In this document: positions 22,960-33,585 of the stretch, in pieces
Layout: each line of letters opens with the position of its first letter
How positions within the stretch are numbered: position 1 is the stretch's first letter
Assembly: GCA_963556145.1 (NCBI GenBank)
Contig: OY744461.1
Coordinates: 7,698,891 to 7,762,890 of the forward strand
DNA from: Hygrocybe punicea
Taxonomy: Eukaryota > Basidiomycota > Agaricomycetes > Agaricales > Hygrophoraceae
Direction: 5' to 3'
Length of the DNA: 64,000 nucleotides
Made by a program: the position numbers and the translations under genes
The notes under the pieces: model-generated
The model's database searches: none
What the model was told of the DNA's origin: nothing
Seen by the model: only the letters and a program-made list of their open reading frames with translations

Positions 22960-24211
22960 GAAAGGAATCCACAAGGAGCTTGAGATGCATTGGCAAGCAT
23001 GAACCTGGGACTTAGTTGACAAGCCTGAGGGAGCAAACATCATAGGGTTCAAATAGGTTTTTTGTGCAAAAAAGAAGCTGCTGGTGTTACAGTCAGATGC
23101 AAAGCTTATTTAGTCACTCAAGGCTTTTTACAGGTTCCTGGTGTGGATTATTTTGATACTTATGCACCTGTCACCAAGCTTACCTCTATTTGCACAATAC
23201 TAGCCATAGGCACCCAGCTTGACCTGTGATGCATCAGATCATCAAATGAGTGTACCTGAATGGCGAACTCACCAATGATGAGATCATCTACATGAAACAA
23301 CCACCAGGCTATCATGCACCCAACTCTACAGGAAATGTCTGCCACCTGAACAAAACCTTATATAGACTCAAGCAGCGTGGCCACCACTGGTACCAGAAAC
23401 TTGTTTATATCCTAGTTGATCGCCCTGGATTCAAATGTTGTGAGGTTGACCAAGCTGTATTCATACTCAAGGGTGACAATGAACTTACCATAATAGCCAT
23501 CCATGTAGATGACTGCACTATTGCTGCAACCTCCATCCTACCTACTGACAACACAAAAACTGTCATATGCAGATTCATCAAAATTAGTGATTTATGCAAA
23601 CTACACTGAGACCATCCACCTTTTGCAATGATCATTCATTGAATCAATAATATGACACTTCAATCTTGAAGACTGCAAGCCTGTATCCATGCCCATGAAC
23701 ACTCAAGTTATGCTCACCTCATTCCAATCACCCTCAACCACCAATGAGTTTGTGATCATGCATGATGTGCCATATCTCAAAGCCATCAGATCCTTAATGT
23801 AGGCATGCCTCAGTACACCCAGATATTGCCTTCACTATAACAACTTTGTCTAGAGTCTCCAAAAACCCTGGCCCAGTGCATTGGGAGGCCATGAAGCATA
23901 TATTCCAATATCTCATGGAAACTGCTCATGTTTAGTTGTCTTATGGGAACACCAAGAATGAACTGGTAGGCTATGCCAATGCTGATGGAAGCATGGTAGA
24001 AGATCAACATACCATCAATGGCTATGCATTTATCTTGAATGGGGGAGCAATCTCCTGGAGTTGCAAGGAACAGGAAATAGTCTCATTGTCAACAACAGAA
24101 AGTGAATCTATAGTGGCTATGCATGTGGCCAAGGAAGTGCTGTGGCTGTGCTCACTTGTAGTGGATATACTCACTAAAGCACTACTGTTAGTTAATTTTA
24201 AGTATTTTTAA
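22960..24211 (+). pseudogene. Ty1/copia retrotransposon pol fragment, degenerate
   Basis: Broken reverse transcriptase and RNase H of a copia element. Blocks in order are TWDLVDKPEGANIIGFK, QGFLQVPGVDYFDTYAPVTK, AYLNGEL-like sequence then EIIYMKQPPGYHAPNSTGNV, NKTLYRLKQRGHHWYQKLV, IAIHVDD, and the RNase H stretch GYANADGSMVEDQHTINGYA and SLSTTESESIVAMHVAKE. The end (VDILTKALLLVNFKYF, stop near 24209) follows directly on VLWLCSL, so the usual segment between them is deleted. A frameshift lies in an A-run near 23075 and a Trp codon has become TAG near 23057. No gag, protease or integrase remains beside it. Confidence 0.85.
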
Positions 24212-24474
24212 TATATATGTGTAAAATAGAATATATTATATAGGGTAGTTCTATTTGGCACCCTGGGGTGCACCTAACTTCCCACACACCCCTTAACTTA
24301 TATAGTGGTAGCTAAGTGAAATACATCCAATGAGTCAGTTTTAATTAAAGTCCTGTTGGTGATAAAATCATAGAAAATCATAGATGAGTAAGGTTACACT
24401 TCTAGGTGTTCATAGAAAAATAATGCTTTGCTTTGATTAAATAGTTGAGGACTTTACACTCCCCCACACATCCT

Positions 24475-24735
24475 CCTGGAGTCAACCAGGAATACCGAGT
24501 ATTTACCAGGAATTTACCAGGAATTTACCAGGACTAGCCAGGAATGGCTTCCAGCCAAATTCTGAGTCCACCACTCAAATTTACAAGGAATCCTGGTAAA
24601 ATCCACCAGGAATTCCCAGGGATTGATTGGGACTTTACCAGGACTTCCTGGTACCAGGAAAGAACCAGGAATCACCTGTAACCAGGACTTTACCAGGAGT
24701 CCTGATGAATTCCACCAGGAATCCACAAGGAATCT
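24475..24735. repeat. Left subterminal array of ACCAGGAAT motifs
   Basis: Many spaced copies of TTACCAGGA / CCACCAGGA and their complements (tttaccaggaatttaccagg). The matching array at 33630-33880 near the right end and a short one at 26935-26975 suggest transposase-binding clusters of the TIR element. Confidence 0.75.
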
Positions 24736-24889
24736 CTAAATCACCATTTATAGCAATGCCTAGGCATCCTATTTAGGCTATACTGTTTAATACATTATAT
24801 AATATATAATTGATATCTACTGTTTGGGGTTGTGTCCCGAGAGTTTACAGAGGCAGAAACTCAATTATATACCCAAAATCAGTGACGCA

Positions 24890-26020
24890 CAGACCATTCA
24901 ACACAACGCGCGTGCTCACATGACCTGAAAATTCAACACAGCTGCAATCACATGTTCAACACACCAACAACCAACGTCCAACAAAACAACGTCCAATGCA
25001 ACAACACCCAACACCCAATGCCCCACATGCACGAACAGGAAAGGGAGCACAAAACAGAATGACACCGGGGGAATGGGAACCATGGGAATGCAAATGGGAA
25101 CACAAATGGGAACGAGAAGGAGGGAATGGGTTAGGGAATGGAACACTGAGCAGCAAAAGCAACAGCAACAGCAACTTCACGATGTGGATGAATGCAGGCG
25201 GCCACAGAGGGGGTGGTGATGTGCCCACCCCCGCATCAGTATGTTTTTTTAAAATTTTAAATTCTGTTACTGACTATTTCCTATGAGGTCCACACCTATG
25301 CCCACGCCCATGAGAAGGGGAAGGGGAATGAGAGTGGGAACAGGAACAAGAACAAGAACGCAAACGGGAATGCAACCGGGAACGAGAATGGGGGAATGGC
25401 CACAGAGGGGGTGGTGATGTGCCCACCCCCACATTGGTATGTTTTTTATTCATGTCTTTGTGTTTATATTGCAGTACTGACCATTACTACGATGCCCACA
25501 CCCACGACCACAGCCTCAACATCCTGCGGCCAAAAGCAGCATAGACGGCGAGGGACACCCAATGAGCAGTGACAGCCCCCAGATGACCATGATGCAACCA
25601 AACAGGAGACGGGGGCAATGGAGAGGATGGAGATCGACGAGACGGAAATGACAACCCCACAGGAGATGCACTGGGCATGGGTGAACCACCCATGCCCTTC
25701 TGTAGGTTTTTTTGTTTAAAATTCACATATATACTGACTAGTGGCACACCCCACCTCCCTTGCCCCCACCCCTATGTAGGCCAGTGCCAAGGAGGCAGAC
25801 GATGGGATGGCAATGGCCATGACCAGACGAGAATGGGAATAGGTCCAAGGGCAACGAAGGCAACAGGACGCAACGGGGACAACAGAGATGAAGACAATGA
25901 AGGACAACAATGACGGGACGACAGCGGCCATGAGAGTCACAAAGGACAATGATGGCAGCAGCAGCAGCAGCAACAGCAACAACAATGGCAATGCCAGCAG
26001 CAGCAATGCCAGCAAACGAG
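24890..26020. repeat. Repetitive, exon-like region inside the TIR element
   Basis: Repeated GGGAAC/GGGAATG tracts and CAG/CAA tracts. The segment ggccacagagggggtggtga, followed by CCCACCCCC and then a GTATGTTTTTT splice-donor-like string, occurs twice (25198-25246 and 25398-25446). A third version, GGGTGAACCACCC..TAGGTTTTTTT, lies near 25680-25715. The spacing of about 200-250 bases looks like a tandemly multiplied exon-intron unit. No conserved protein can be recognised. Confidence 0.5.
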
Positions 26021-26054
26021 GACCATGAATGAGGATGACTGGACTGCGAGGTAG

Positions 26055-26220
26055 GAACCTCTGTCTCCCTTTACCCTCTCCCTTTCTCTTTACCCTCTCC
26101 CTCTACCCTCTTCCTCTTACTAACCCCCCTCCCCTTTCCCACTCCCTCTCTGACTTTCCCCCTCCTTCCCCTCCAACTTTCTCCCTCCCCTTCCCACTTC
26201 CTCCCTTCCCCTTATTTTAG
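26055..26220. repeat. Pyrimidine-rich microsatellite-like tract
   Basis: About 165 bases of C and T in irregular CCCTCTCCCTTT units on the plus strand. No coding content. Confidence 0.8.
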
Positions 26221-26365
26221 TATTGTTTAGTTAATTTGTGGGATATTAAGAATTCTTTTATTTGGAGTTTTCAGTATGAGAGTAGAGAAAACAACCAAAA
26301 AGTGTGGACTTTCCTTAAAAACTTATGAAATATGGGCTGTTAAAATCCTGGATAGTCCTTCTTGT

Positions 26366-26733
26366 TAGTGTTGCCATATGTTTTTTGGAAAATAGCTATA
26401 TCATACCTAATAAAATAGTCAATATTATGTGGATATTTGAGCATGTAGATGACATGGAAAGCTGAGGGGTCTTCTGCCAACATTAGTTGATCAGATCAGA
26501 CTTGGCTTGCTTATTTGACCAGCTTGGAATCAGCTTTGAATTGTCACTGATTGAAAGCTGGTAAAATAAGTGAGCAAAGACTGATACGATCAACTACTGT
26601 TGTCAGAAGACCCTGTGGCTCTTCATGTGATCTACATACTCAAATATCCTCATAATATTGACTATTTTATTAGGAATGATATAGCCATTTTCCAAAAAAC
26701 ATCGGTCATAGGCTCATAGCTGTAGCAACACTA
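26366..26733. mobile_element. 368-bp fold-back MITE, hAT-like ends
   Basis: A nearly complete palindrome: TAGTGTTGCCATATG ... GTAGCAACACTA, with arms containing ttttttggaaaatagctata and its complement. The ends match the TAGTGTTG ends of the outer hAT-like element at 13368. The flanking octamers (CTTCTTGT and ACTGGCAA) do not match, so the duplication has decayed or the ends have shifted. Confidence 0.7.
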
Positions 26734-27542
26734 ACTGGCAAGGAGTGTGTAGATTACATGGAAGTTTAACTGCAACAAGAATGAACCAGCTAAAATCAAT
26801 ATTAGCATAAAGCATGTATGTATGGGTTGCACCAGGCTGGCAATAACATCCATATTATTGGAATGAACACAGAACATCTGATGCTGGATGGGAACAAGGT
26901 CAGAGTAGTACAACAAGGGGTGTCTTTGAAATTTACCAGGACTTTACCAGGACTCTACCAGGAATCCACCAGGAATGGATCTAGTGAGAAACTATTACTT
27001 AAAAAAGGAAATTATGTATCCTATATGGATTTATTGATCTGTGTTGTCACAAATCCCCTATTGTCCATATTGAACGAGAAAAAGGTCAAAAGGTTTCAAA
27101 AAGCCAGTGTGTAAGTGAGGGAGATGTCTCTATTGGAGGCTCAAAGCTATATTTAAGTATAGGACTAATGGCTCAGTGGCTTGAGTGGCTGGTTTAGAGT
27201 TGTGAAGGTCATGGGTTTGTTATGTTTCCAACTCCGCTTCCAACCCCGATGCCCATTCCGATACCCACCATGATGATTCTGCACTGCACACATTCCTTTT
27301 TCATTTCATTTTGTCCTTTGTCTTCTTTTCAATGTCATTGTTTCTTCTTTTGGACATCCTTGTATTTTCTTGTTCTTGTTCTCTTCTTTCCCTTCTTCTA
27401 GAACAATCCAGACCGACCATGGACATATCCCACGTGACCTTGCTGTACCCGAATAGTCTCCTTGCCGACGGACATCATTGCTATTGTCTTTTCCCTCGCC
27501 CTGACATATTGTTGACTTCATCCCACGACAAACCGATTTACA

Positions 27543-27713
27543 ATGGCTGTACTCCCAACACAGCTAATTACCGTAATCATCATTGGCAGCATCGCCATCA
27601 CCTTCCTGATCGGTTTCTACTTTGTTATGATCTATCTTTGGCATCGGCACCGAAACCCTTCCGCCACTGATACTTCTGACTTCCACCTCGACAATATATC
27701 GACACGTAATTGA
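27543..27713 (+). CDS. 56-aa LTR-encoded single-span membrane microprotein (5' LTR copy)
   Basis: Small ORF starting MAVLPTQLITVIIIGSIAIT, with one strongly hydrophobic helix (about residues 8-33, core TFLIGFYFVMIYLW), then a basic HRHR cluster and a polar tail ending HLDNISTRN. The topology suggests a single-pass membrane protein with positive residues just after the helix. The frame is conserved in the diverged solo LTR at 22432-22596, where an indel is a multiple of three and the hydrophobic core changes mostly at silent sites. No known family recognised. It is followed in frame, after one TGA, by a 98-codon open stretch. Confidence 0.55.
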   Translation: MAVLPTQLITVIIIGSIAITFLIGFYFVMIYLWHRHRNPSATDTSDFHLDNISTRN

Positions 27714-28010
27714 CAATTGCCATTCCCGGATATTTGGTTGCCATATTCGTACCCTGTGCCCACCATTATCCTCCCTGACGATCCGACGACATTCCTCACC
27801 TGCATGCGAACTCTGAACAATCCCCAATCACGAGACATTTCACTGTTCTCTCTAATCCGACCATCGCCGGAGCATACTCTTTTGGACTTTGACCACAGAC
27901 CATACGACTTCCCAAACAGTGAACCAACCCCTATCATATATTGTTCGCACGACACCGCTTCAATGCAGTACCCGACGACTTGTTCCCACAGCTTGTCACT
28001 CATGCCATGA
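27714..28010 (+). other. Open frame directly after the microprotein stop (possible read-through extension)
   Basis: After the TGA at 27711-27713 the same frame remains open for 98 codons (PFPDIWLPYSYPVPTIILPD ... HSLSLMP). The first codons are CAA TTG and there is no ATG near the beginning. The stop context TGA-CAA-TTG resembles known leaky contexts. The homologous stretch in the solo LTR keeps similar residues (PTIILPDDPTTFLTC) but has gained stops, so coding status is uncertain. Confidence 0.3.
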
Positions 28011-29854
28011 CTCGAAACCTGGACCCACATTCATTTACCCTTTTCCATCTATAACCTTGATACCTCCCACACTCGTTTACAACAATACCCTTTCTTGGAT
28101 GAATACCGACATCAGGTGGACTGCATTGTTCCACAGACAGGACAAGACATCACCCCTCGATACGTCATTGACACAGACATCGTCATCCAGTACAGCTTAT
28201 GCTGTTCACATGTCTGACCTCGACTATCCCACCATCCTAGTTGGTTTTCCCTCCATACATTCCTTTGTTTTCCCTTATACCGACCTTGTCACTATGTCCC
28301 TGCTACCTCAAGACACTCTCATCACCAATCCTACACTGGACGATACCCATCTTCGACCCGACCGTGCAATGCACTTGCCAAACTGCGCACTTGCCCATTA
28401 CAGCAAGTGTAGACCCCGAATTGGCAATTCTGCATGTCACATGATCCGATGACAAATCATCCGAGTCATCTGGACCTCTTCTATCCTCAATGACACCCGG
28501 GCCTCCAGTTGGATCGCGAGAACATCGACATGAGGACGCCTCATGTCCGCCTCATGGTGAAAACATGGTGTAGTTGGACATGTTGTAGCTTCATGGTTGA
28601 ATTCCCATTTACCTCCCCTCAAGTCCATTCACTATATCTACTGTCCTTGTTGTTGGTTCGGACTTTTTCTTCTTTTCCTTTCCTTACGTTTAGTCTGGTT
28701 CTTGGGGCAGACTCATCTTGTTTTGGGTAACCCCCACGGCTCGCAATGACATTAGACCTTGACCCCCCCCTTCTTAGCAGTGTTGTCTTAGCTGTAAGCA
28801 ACAATGAAAGCTGCTGTTCTCCCCTCTGGAAGCCGATCCCCTGTTAAGTTGATTGTTGCCGGAGCCCGCTGCAGAAGCGATCCGTAACAAAAGACTAAAC
28901 GTTTCCCAACTCCCCCGACATTCAACTTTTGACATAAATGAACGAACCCCCCTCCTCTCTCTCTCATCCTCCCCTACACCCTCTCCCTCTCCTCCTCCTC
29001 TCGACTTTATTCCTCCCTCAACCCTGACCCCATACGAATGGACGAACGAACGATGCTAGCCTGTTATTGATGCAGACCTGAAATCTGTTGATGTACACTA
29101 GCCACCTGGACCCCTGAACGAATGTTGAATACTCCGAATGGTCAACCTCAAGACTGCCGCCCTGCGAATTATTTATGGTTTATCCATAATAATTGCTCAA
29201 GCCCAATCCTGGAACCCAAGTTGTAATAAACCCCTGACTAACGTCACCACCGTCATTCCGCTACTTCAATACGATAATTACGACATGAAATGATGCAATG
29301 GACAAGACTTGTCATTGCCCCAGATGCAGAAGGACACTGCTAGACAAACCAATTGCCTTAGGTATCTCACCTTCATGAATCAAATACGTTTTGGTTGTAC
29401 CAGACATATTACGACTCCCTCTCCCTGGACGAACTGAAATCAACGAACCCTTCAAACCGCCTTCCTACTCTTCCTTCAACCTCCTCCCTCCCATCTCCTC
29501 ACCAAATGCAGAAAGCCCAGAGAAAGCCAGTATGCCAATGACACCCCGAACCCTGTAATGACCTGTACATGTGACAAAGAGAAGTGGTTGATCTTAGTAG
29601 TCTGTTGGAACAGATGAAAGGGGACCCTCTTTGTTTGACATGGATGAACAAATGTCCAAGACTATAATGATTGTCATGAACGGAACACATACGAAACGCC
29701 ACTCCTTACCGATTTGGATAGCGCGGATCGGCATATCAGGTGATATCCTGCTACACACCCTCTTTTCTAGAAGTTTGATCCCCGATCATACATACGAATC
29801 CACGAGGCAACCAAGACCCTGGTACATGGATTGATCACTGGAAACTCCGACACG

Positions 29855-30328
29855 ATGCTGACAACGAGGCATGGTAATTACCGAAGACGGAAAACTTCTT
29901 TAAACCACCCACCTGTCGTCACCCTGGCCAACCTCTGCCCTCCAGGCCATCCCTACCCGTGGCCTGCCCATCGCTGGTGGCAGTGCGATCTTGCCTGGTT
30001 CCCTCTCAACCGACCTGACGACTGGGTCGACTACATCAGCTGGAACGATCCTCGCATTCCACACCTCGTCTTCCTTCCACGATCCGTGACACCGGTCCTT
30101 GACGAATTACACCGTCTCCTGGGTGGTCTACGGATCACTGAGCAAAGAAATCGTCGAAGCCAATTCCTCCTCCAGCGTCTCCAATACATTTTAGACGAGG
30201 AACTTCCTCATCATCGATTCATTGTTCGCATCCCCGCTCCTCGTCTTGCACCCGTACCCCAGAATCATCGTGACACACGTATCGTCCAGCATCCTCGACA
30301 CCGTCCCCACCGTCGACATCGACAATGA
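29855..30328 (+). CDS. Internal ORF 1 of the LTR retrotransposon, unknown function
   Basis: About 157 residues from the first ATG (29855; the frame is open from 29831). It has a tryptophan- and proline-rich part (CPPGHPYPWPAHRWWQCDLA), a helical part (PVLDELHRLLGGLRITEQRN, LLQRLQYILDEEL) and a basic His/Arg/Pro tail that could bind nucleic acid. It is not like gag, protease or polymerase as I know them. Its stop TGA overlaps the ATG of the next ORF in ATGA, an unusual arrangement for a eukaryote that could allow re-initiation. Confidence 0.45.
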   Translation: MLTTRHGNYRRRKTSLNHPPVVTLANLCPPGHPYPWPAHRWWQCDLAWFPLNRPDDWVDYISWNDPRIPHLVFLPRSVTPVLDELHRLLGGLRITEQRNRRSQFLLQRLQYILDEELPHHRFIVRIPAPRLAPVPQNHRDTRIVQHPRHRPHRRHRQ

Positions 30329-30816
30329 ATCTCGATGTACCCTTTATCTTCGATGATCTGGACAATGAGCTATATTTTGGTGCAGTGAATATTTGCGGTG
30401 AAGAACATCCGACTCCCCCCATTGATGACTTTGATGTGTACATGGACAGTCTCACTGATCTTCCGACACCCCCTCGAAAAGTAACCCACCGACTGCATGT
30501 AGAGATGGATGATGAATACCGAGCATGGTTGTATTCTCCACCTCTTGTCTCGCTCCAAACCCAGTCACGTCGCCGCTCTCCACTTCTTCCCCAATCCCAG
30601 AAAAAGAAACTCGACCGTGCACACTGTTCTGATGGCTATAACATGCAGAACAAACGCTCGAGACATGGGATCAAAGAACCCGATTATCATCGTCATGCCT
30701 TATTTCGTGCAATGCATGTGCGTATGGTGAAGGGGAAGGAGAATGACATCCATGGATTGGATTGGAGATTGATGCTGTTTGTGAAAGGATACACCCCCGT
30801 CATGTATGATGCATAG
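30325..30816 (+). CDS. Internal ORF 2 of the LTR retrotransposon, unknown function
   Basis: 163 residues. The N-terminal half is acidic (MNLDVPFIFDDLDNELYFGA); the middle contains a basic run (PQSQKKKLDRAHCSDG, NKRSRHG) that could serve nuclear entry; the end reads GLDWRLMLFVKGYTPVMYDA. It overlaps ORF 1 by four bases. I recognise no family. Confidence 0.45.
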   Translation: MNLDVPFIFDDLDNELYFGAVNICGEEHPTPPIDDFDVYMDSLTDLPTPPRKVTHRLHVEMDDEYRAWLYSPPLVSLQTQSRRRSPLLPQSQKKKLDRAHCSDGYNMQNKRSRHGIKEPDYHRHALFRAMHVRMVKGKENDIHGLDWRLMLFVKGYTPVMYDA

Positions 30817-30957
30817 AATGAACTTTCCCTTGTATGTAAACGACCTCAACATTATTTACACCAACGAAAACACCCAGAAGAAACAGAATACCCAGAAATA
30901 GAACAGAAGAAACAGAAATGGAATGGACAGATGGAACATGACCATAGAGAAACATGT

Positions 30958-31037
30958 AGCAGGTTCTCTCACCAGCTATACAAATAAGAGACAAAGCAGC
31001 AGGTTCTCTCACCAGCTATATAAATAAGAGATGAATA
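30958..31037 (+). repeat. Two tandem copies of a 40-bp unit
   Basis: AGCAGGTTCTCTCACCAGCT followed by ATA-AATAAGAGA occurs twice at a spacing of 40 bases, inside the interior of the LTR retrotransposon downstream of ORF 2. Confidence 0.8.
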
Positions 31038-31913
31038 TCCGAAACGATATAAAATCTATGACCCCCAGACGCATGCATGATCGCTATAAGCCGTAGAATG
31101 AACCTCGATGTCTATGGATATCAGAACTGAACCAGAAGGATACTGGTTATCAAACCAATGACCTCCAATCCCATGTGGAAAGGAACCCGATGTGCTGCTG
31201 ACCAGTATGGCAGTAAATGCACCAGAAAAAAAGAAACAGTGAAGAATGAATCCCCATCCAAAATCCTTTGCCAATGTATAACTTGGAACTGGCAGCTCTT
31301 TCACTTTCCTTATCCCGAATCTCCAAACATCTTCTGACCGACACCAAACCCTGTTGCATTCATGGAATATGAAGAAATCTCGCACACCATTTGAGTGTAG
31401 GAAATCCACGATCAGTCAACAACACCGATATCTGAAACGATATAAATCTATGCCCATTCAAATGTCCGTAATGACTATAAACTTCTGACACCCAGAACTC
31501 TCTGACATCCAGAACTCCCTCATCCCAAAAATGCCGACCACCTAATTCTCTTTGAACCGAAAACCCTGAATGAACACCTGAACCGCGACAACCTTTACCT
31601 CCTTTCAACCCGACACCCTTGATGACTTAATGATGAAATAACAATGACCCCATAATTATCCACAATGACAAAAAATGACAAAAAACAATTGGACGAACCC
31701 GAATATATTTCTTTTGTAACCCTTGTAACTCAGTAACGTCTTCATGATTCATGATTTGATGACCTTTGGACTGACATTTTTTCCTTCCTCATGTTTTTGA
31801 TTTCTTGCCGACCTTGATAGCGTCGTTAAACTGTCTGTTCTTTCCTTGTAATTTTTTTCCTTGTTCTTTATTCTTCCGGTTAATCAGGACGATTCCCCTT
31901 GTTCCGGGGGTAT

Positions 31914-33585
31914 TGTTATGTTTCCAACTCCGCTTCCAACCCCGATGCCCATTCCGATACCCACCATGATGATTCTGCACTGCACACATTCCTTTTTCAT
32001 TTCATTTTGTCCTTTGTCTTCTTTTCAATGTCATTGTTTCTTCTTTTGGACATCCTTGTATTTTCTTGTTCTTGTTCTCTTCTTTCCCTTCTTCTAGAAC
32101 AATCCAGACTGACCATGGACATATCCCACGTGACCTTGCTGTACCCGAATAGTCTCCTTGCCGACGGACATCATTGCTATTGTCTTTTCCCTCGCCCTGA
32201 CATATTGTTGACTTCATCCCACGACAAACCGATTTACAATGGCTGTACTCCCAACACAGCTAATTACCGTAATCATCATTGGCAGCATCGCCATCACCTT
32301 CCTGATCGGTTTCTACTTTGTTATGATCTATCTTTGGCATCGGCACCGAAACCCTTCCGCCACTGATACTTCTGACTTCCACCTCGACAATATATCGACA
32401 CGTAATTGACAATTGCCATTCCCGGATATTTGGTTGCCATATTCGTACCCTGTGCCCACCATTATCCTCCCTGACGATCCGATGACATTCCTCACCTGCA
32501 TGCGAACTCTGAACAATCCCCAATCACGAGACATTTCACTGTTCTCTCTAATCCGACCATCGCCGGAGCATACTCTTTTGGACTTTGACCACAGACCATA
32601 CGACTTCCCAAACAGTGAACCAACCCCTATCATATATTGTTCGCACGACACCGCTTCAAAGCAGTACCCGACGACTTGTTCCCACAGCTTGTCACTCATG
32701 CCATGACTCGAAACCTGGACCCACATTCATTTACCCTTTTCCATCTATAACCTTGATACCTCCCACACTCGTTTACAACAATACCCTTTCTTGGATGAAT
32801 ACCGACATCAGGTGGACTGCATTGTTCCACAGACAGGACAAGACATCACCCCTCGATACGTCATTGACACAGACATCATCATCCAGTACAGCTTATGCTG
32901 TTCACATGTCTGACCTCGACTATCCCACCATCCTAGTTGGTTTTCCCTCCATACATTCCTTTGTTTTCCCTTATACCGACCTTGTCACTATGTCCCTGCT
33001 ACCTCAAGACACTCTCATCACCAATCCTACACTGGACGATACCCATCTTCGACCCGACCGTGCAATGCACTTGCCAAACTGCGCACTTGCCCATTACAGC
33101 AAGTGTAGACCCCGAATTGGCAATTCTGCATGTCACATGATCCGATGACAAATCATCCGAGTCATCTGGACCTCTTCTATCCTCAATGACACCCGGGCCT
33201 CCAGTTGGATCGCGAGAACATCGACATGAGGACGCCTCATGTCCGCCTCATGGTGAAAACATGGTGTAGTTGGACATGTTGTAGCTTCATGGTTGAATTC
33301 CCATTTACCTCCCCTCAAGTCCATTCACTATATCTACTGTCCTTGTTGTTGGTTCAGACTTTTTTTTCTTTTCCTTTCCTTACGTTTAGTCTGGTTCTTG
33401 GGGCAGACTCATCTTGTTTTGGGTAACCCCCACGGCTCGCAATGACATTAGACCTTGACCCCCCCCTTCTTAGCAGTGTTGTCTTAGCTGTAAGCAACAA
33501 TGAAAGCTGCTGTTCTCCCCTCTGGAAGCCGATCCCCTGTTAAGTTGATTGTTGCCGGAGCCCGCTGCAGAAGCGATCCGTAACA
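31914..33585 (+). repeat. 3' LTR, 1672 bp
   Basis: Same ends and same length as the 5' LTR. The differences I found are mostly changes from CG to TG or CA in this copy. Confidence 0.95.
32239..32409 (+). CDS. 56-aa LTR-encoded membrane microprotein (3' LTR copy)
   Basis: The same ORF in the 3' LTR, offset by exactly 4696 bases; no coding difference seen by eye. Which copy would be expressed depends on where the LTR transcript starts and ends, which cannot be read here. Confidence 0.5.
   Translation: MAVLPTQLITVIIIGSIAITFLIGFYFVMIYLWHRHRNPSATDTSDFHLDNISTRN

Larger units (their letters stand above)
27218..28889 (+). repeat. 5' LTR, 1672 bp
   Basis: Starts TGTTATGTTTCCAACTCC and ends AGCGATCCGTAACA. 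It contains the microprotein ORF 27543-27713 and a same-frame ORF after it. A diverged, flipped solo copy lies at 12842-22884. Confidence 0.95.
27218..33585 (+). mobile_element. Young LTR retrotransposon without pol (LARD-like), 6368 bp
   Basis: Two 1672-bp LTRs bound a 3024-bp interior, flanked by a perfect 5-bp duplication GGGTT (27213-27217 and 33586-33590). The LTRs differ at about six positions by eye (0.4 percent), so insertion is recent. A purine run (ccgggggtat) abuts the 3' LTR at 31903-31913. The bases after the 5' LTR (aaagactaaacg) do not begin with TGG, so a standard tRNA primer site is not evident and self-priming is possible. No gag, protease, reverse transcriptase, RNase H or integrase motif appears; instead there are two overlapping small ORFs of unknown function. 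It must depend on another element for movement. Confidence 0.92.

Noticed and set aside
24514..24726. 70-codon minus-strand frame (GSFLVPGSPGK)
   Set aside because: Arises from the subterminal ACCAGGAA repeats read backwards.
24475..24735. Possible CRISPR-like array from the regular ACCAGGAAT repeats
   Set aside because: This is eukaryotic DNA; repeats are short, irregularly spaced and inverted between the ends of a transposon, as subterminal repeats are.
26055..26220. 63-codon Pro/Leu/Ser frame
   Set aside because: It lies entirely in the pyrimidine-rich tract; a composition artefact.
27564..28030. Minus-strand frames of 87 and 132 codons in the LTRs
   Set aside because: Opposite to the element's sense and overlapping the conserved plus-strand microprotein; probably shadows.
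27889..28452. 187-codon plus-strand frame within the LTR (also at 32585-33148)
   Set aside because: It overlaps the microprotein-linked frame, and I did not establish its frame in the diverged solo LTR. I see no domain.
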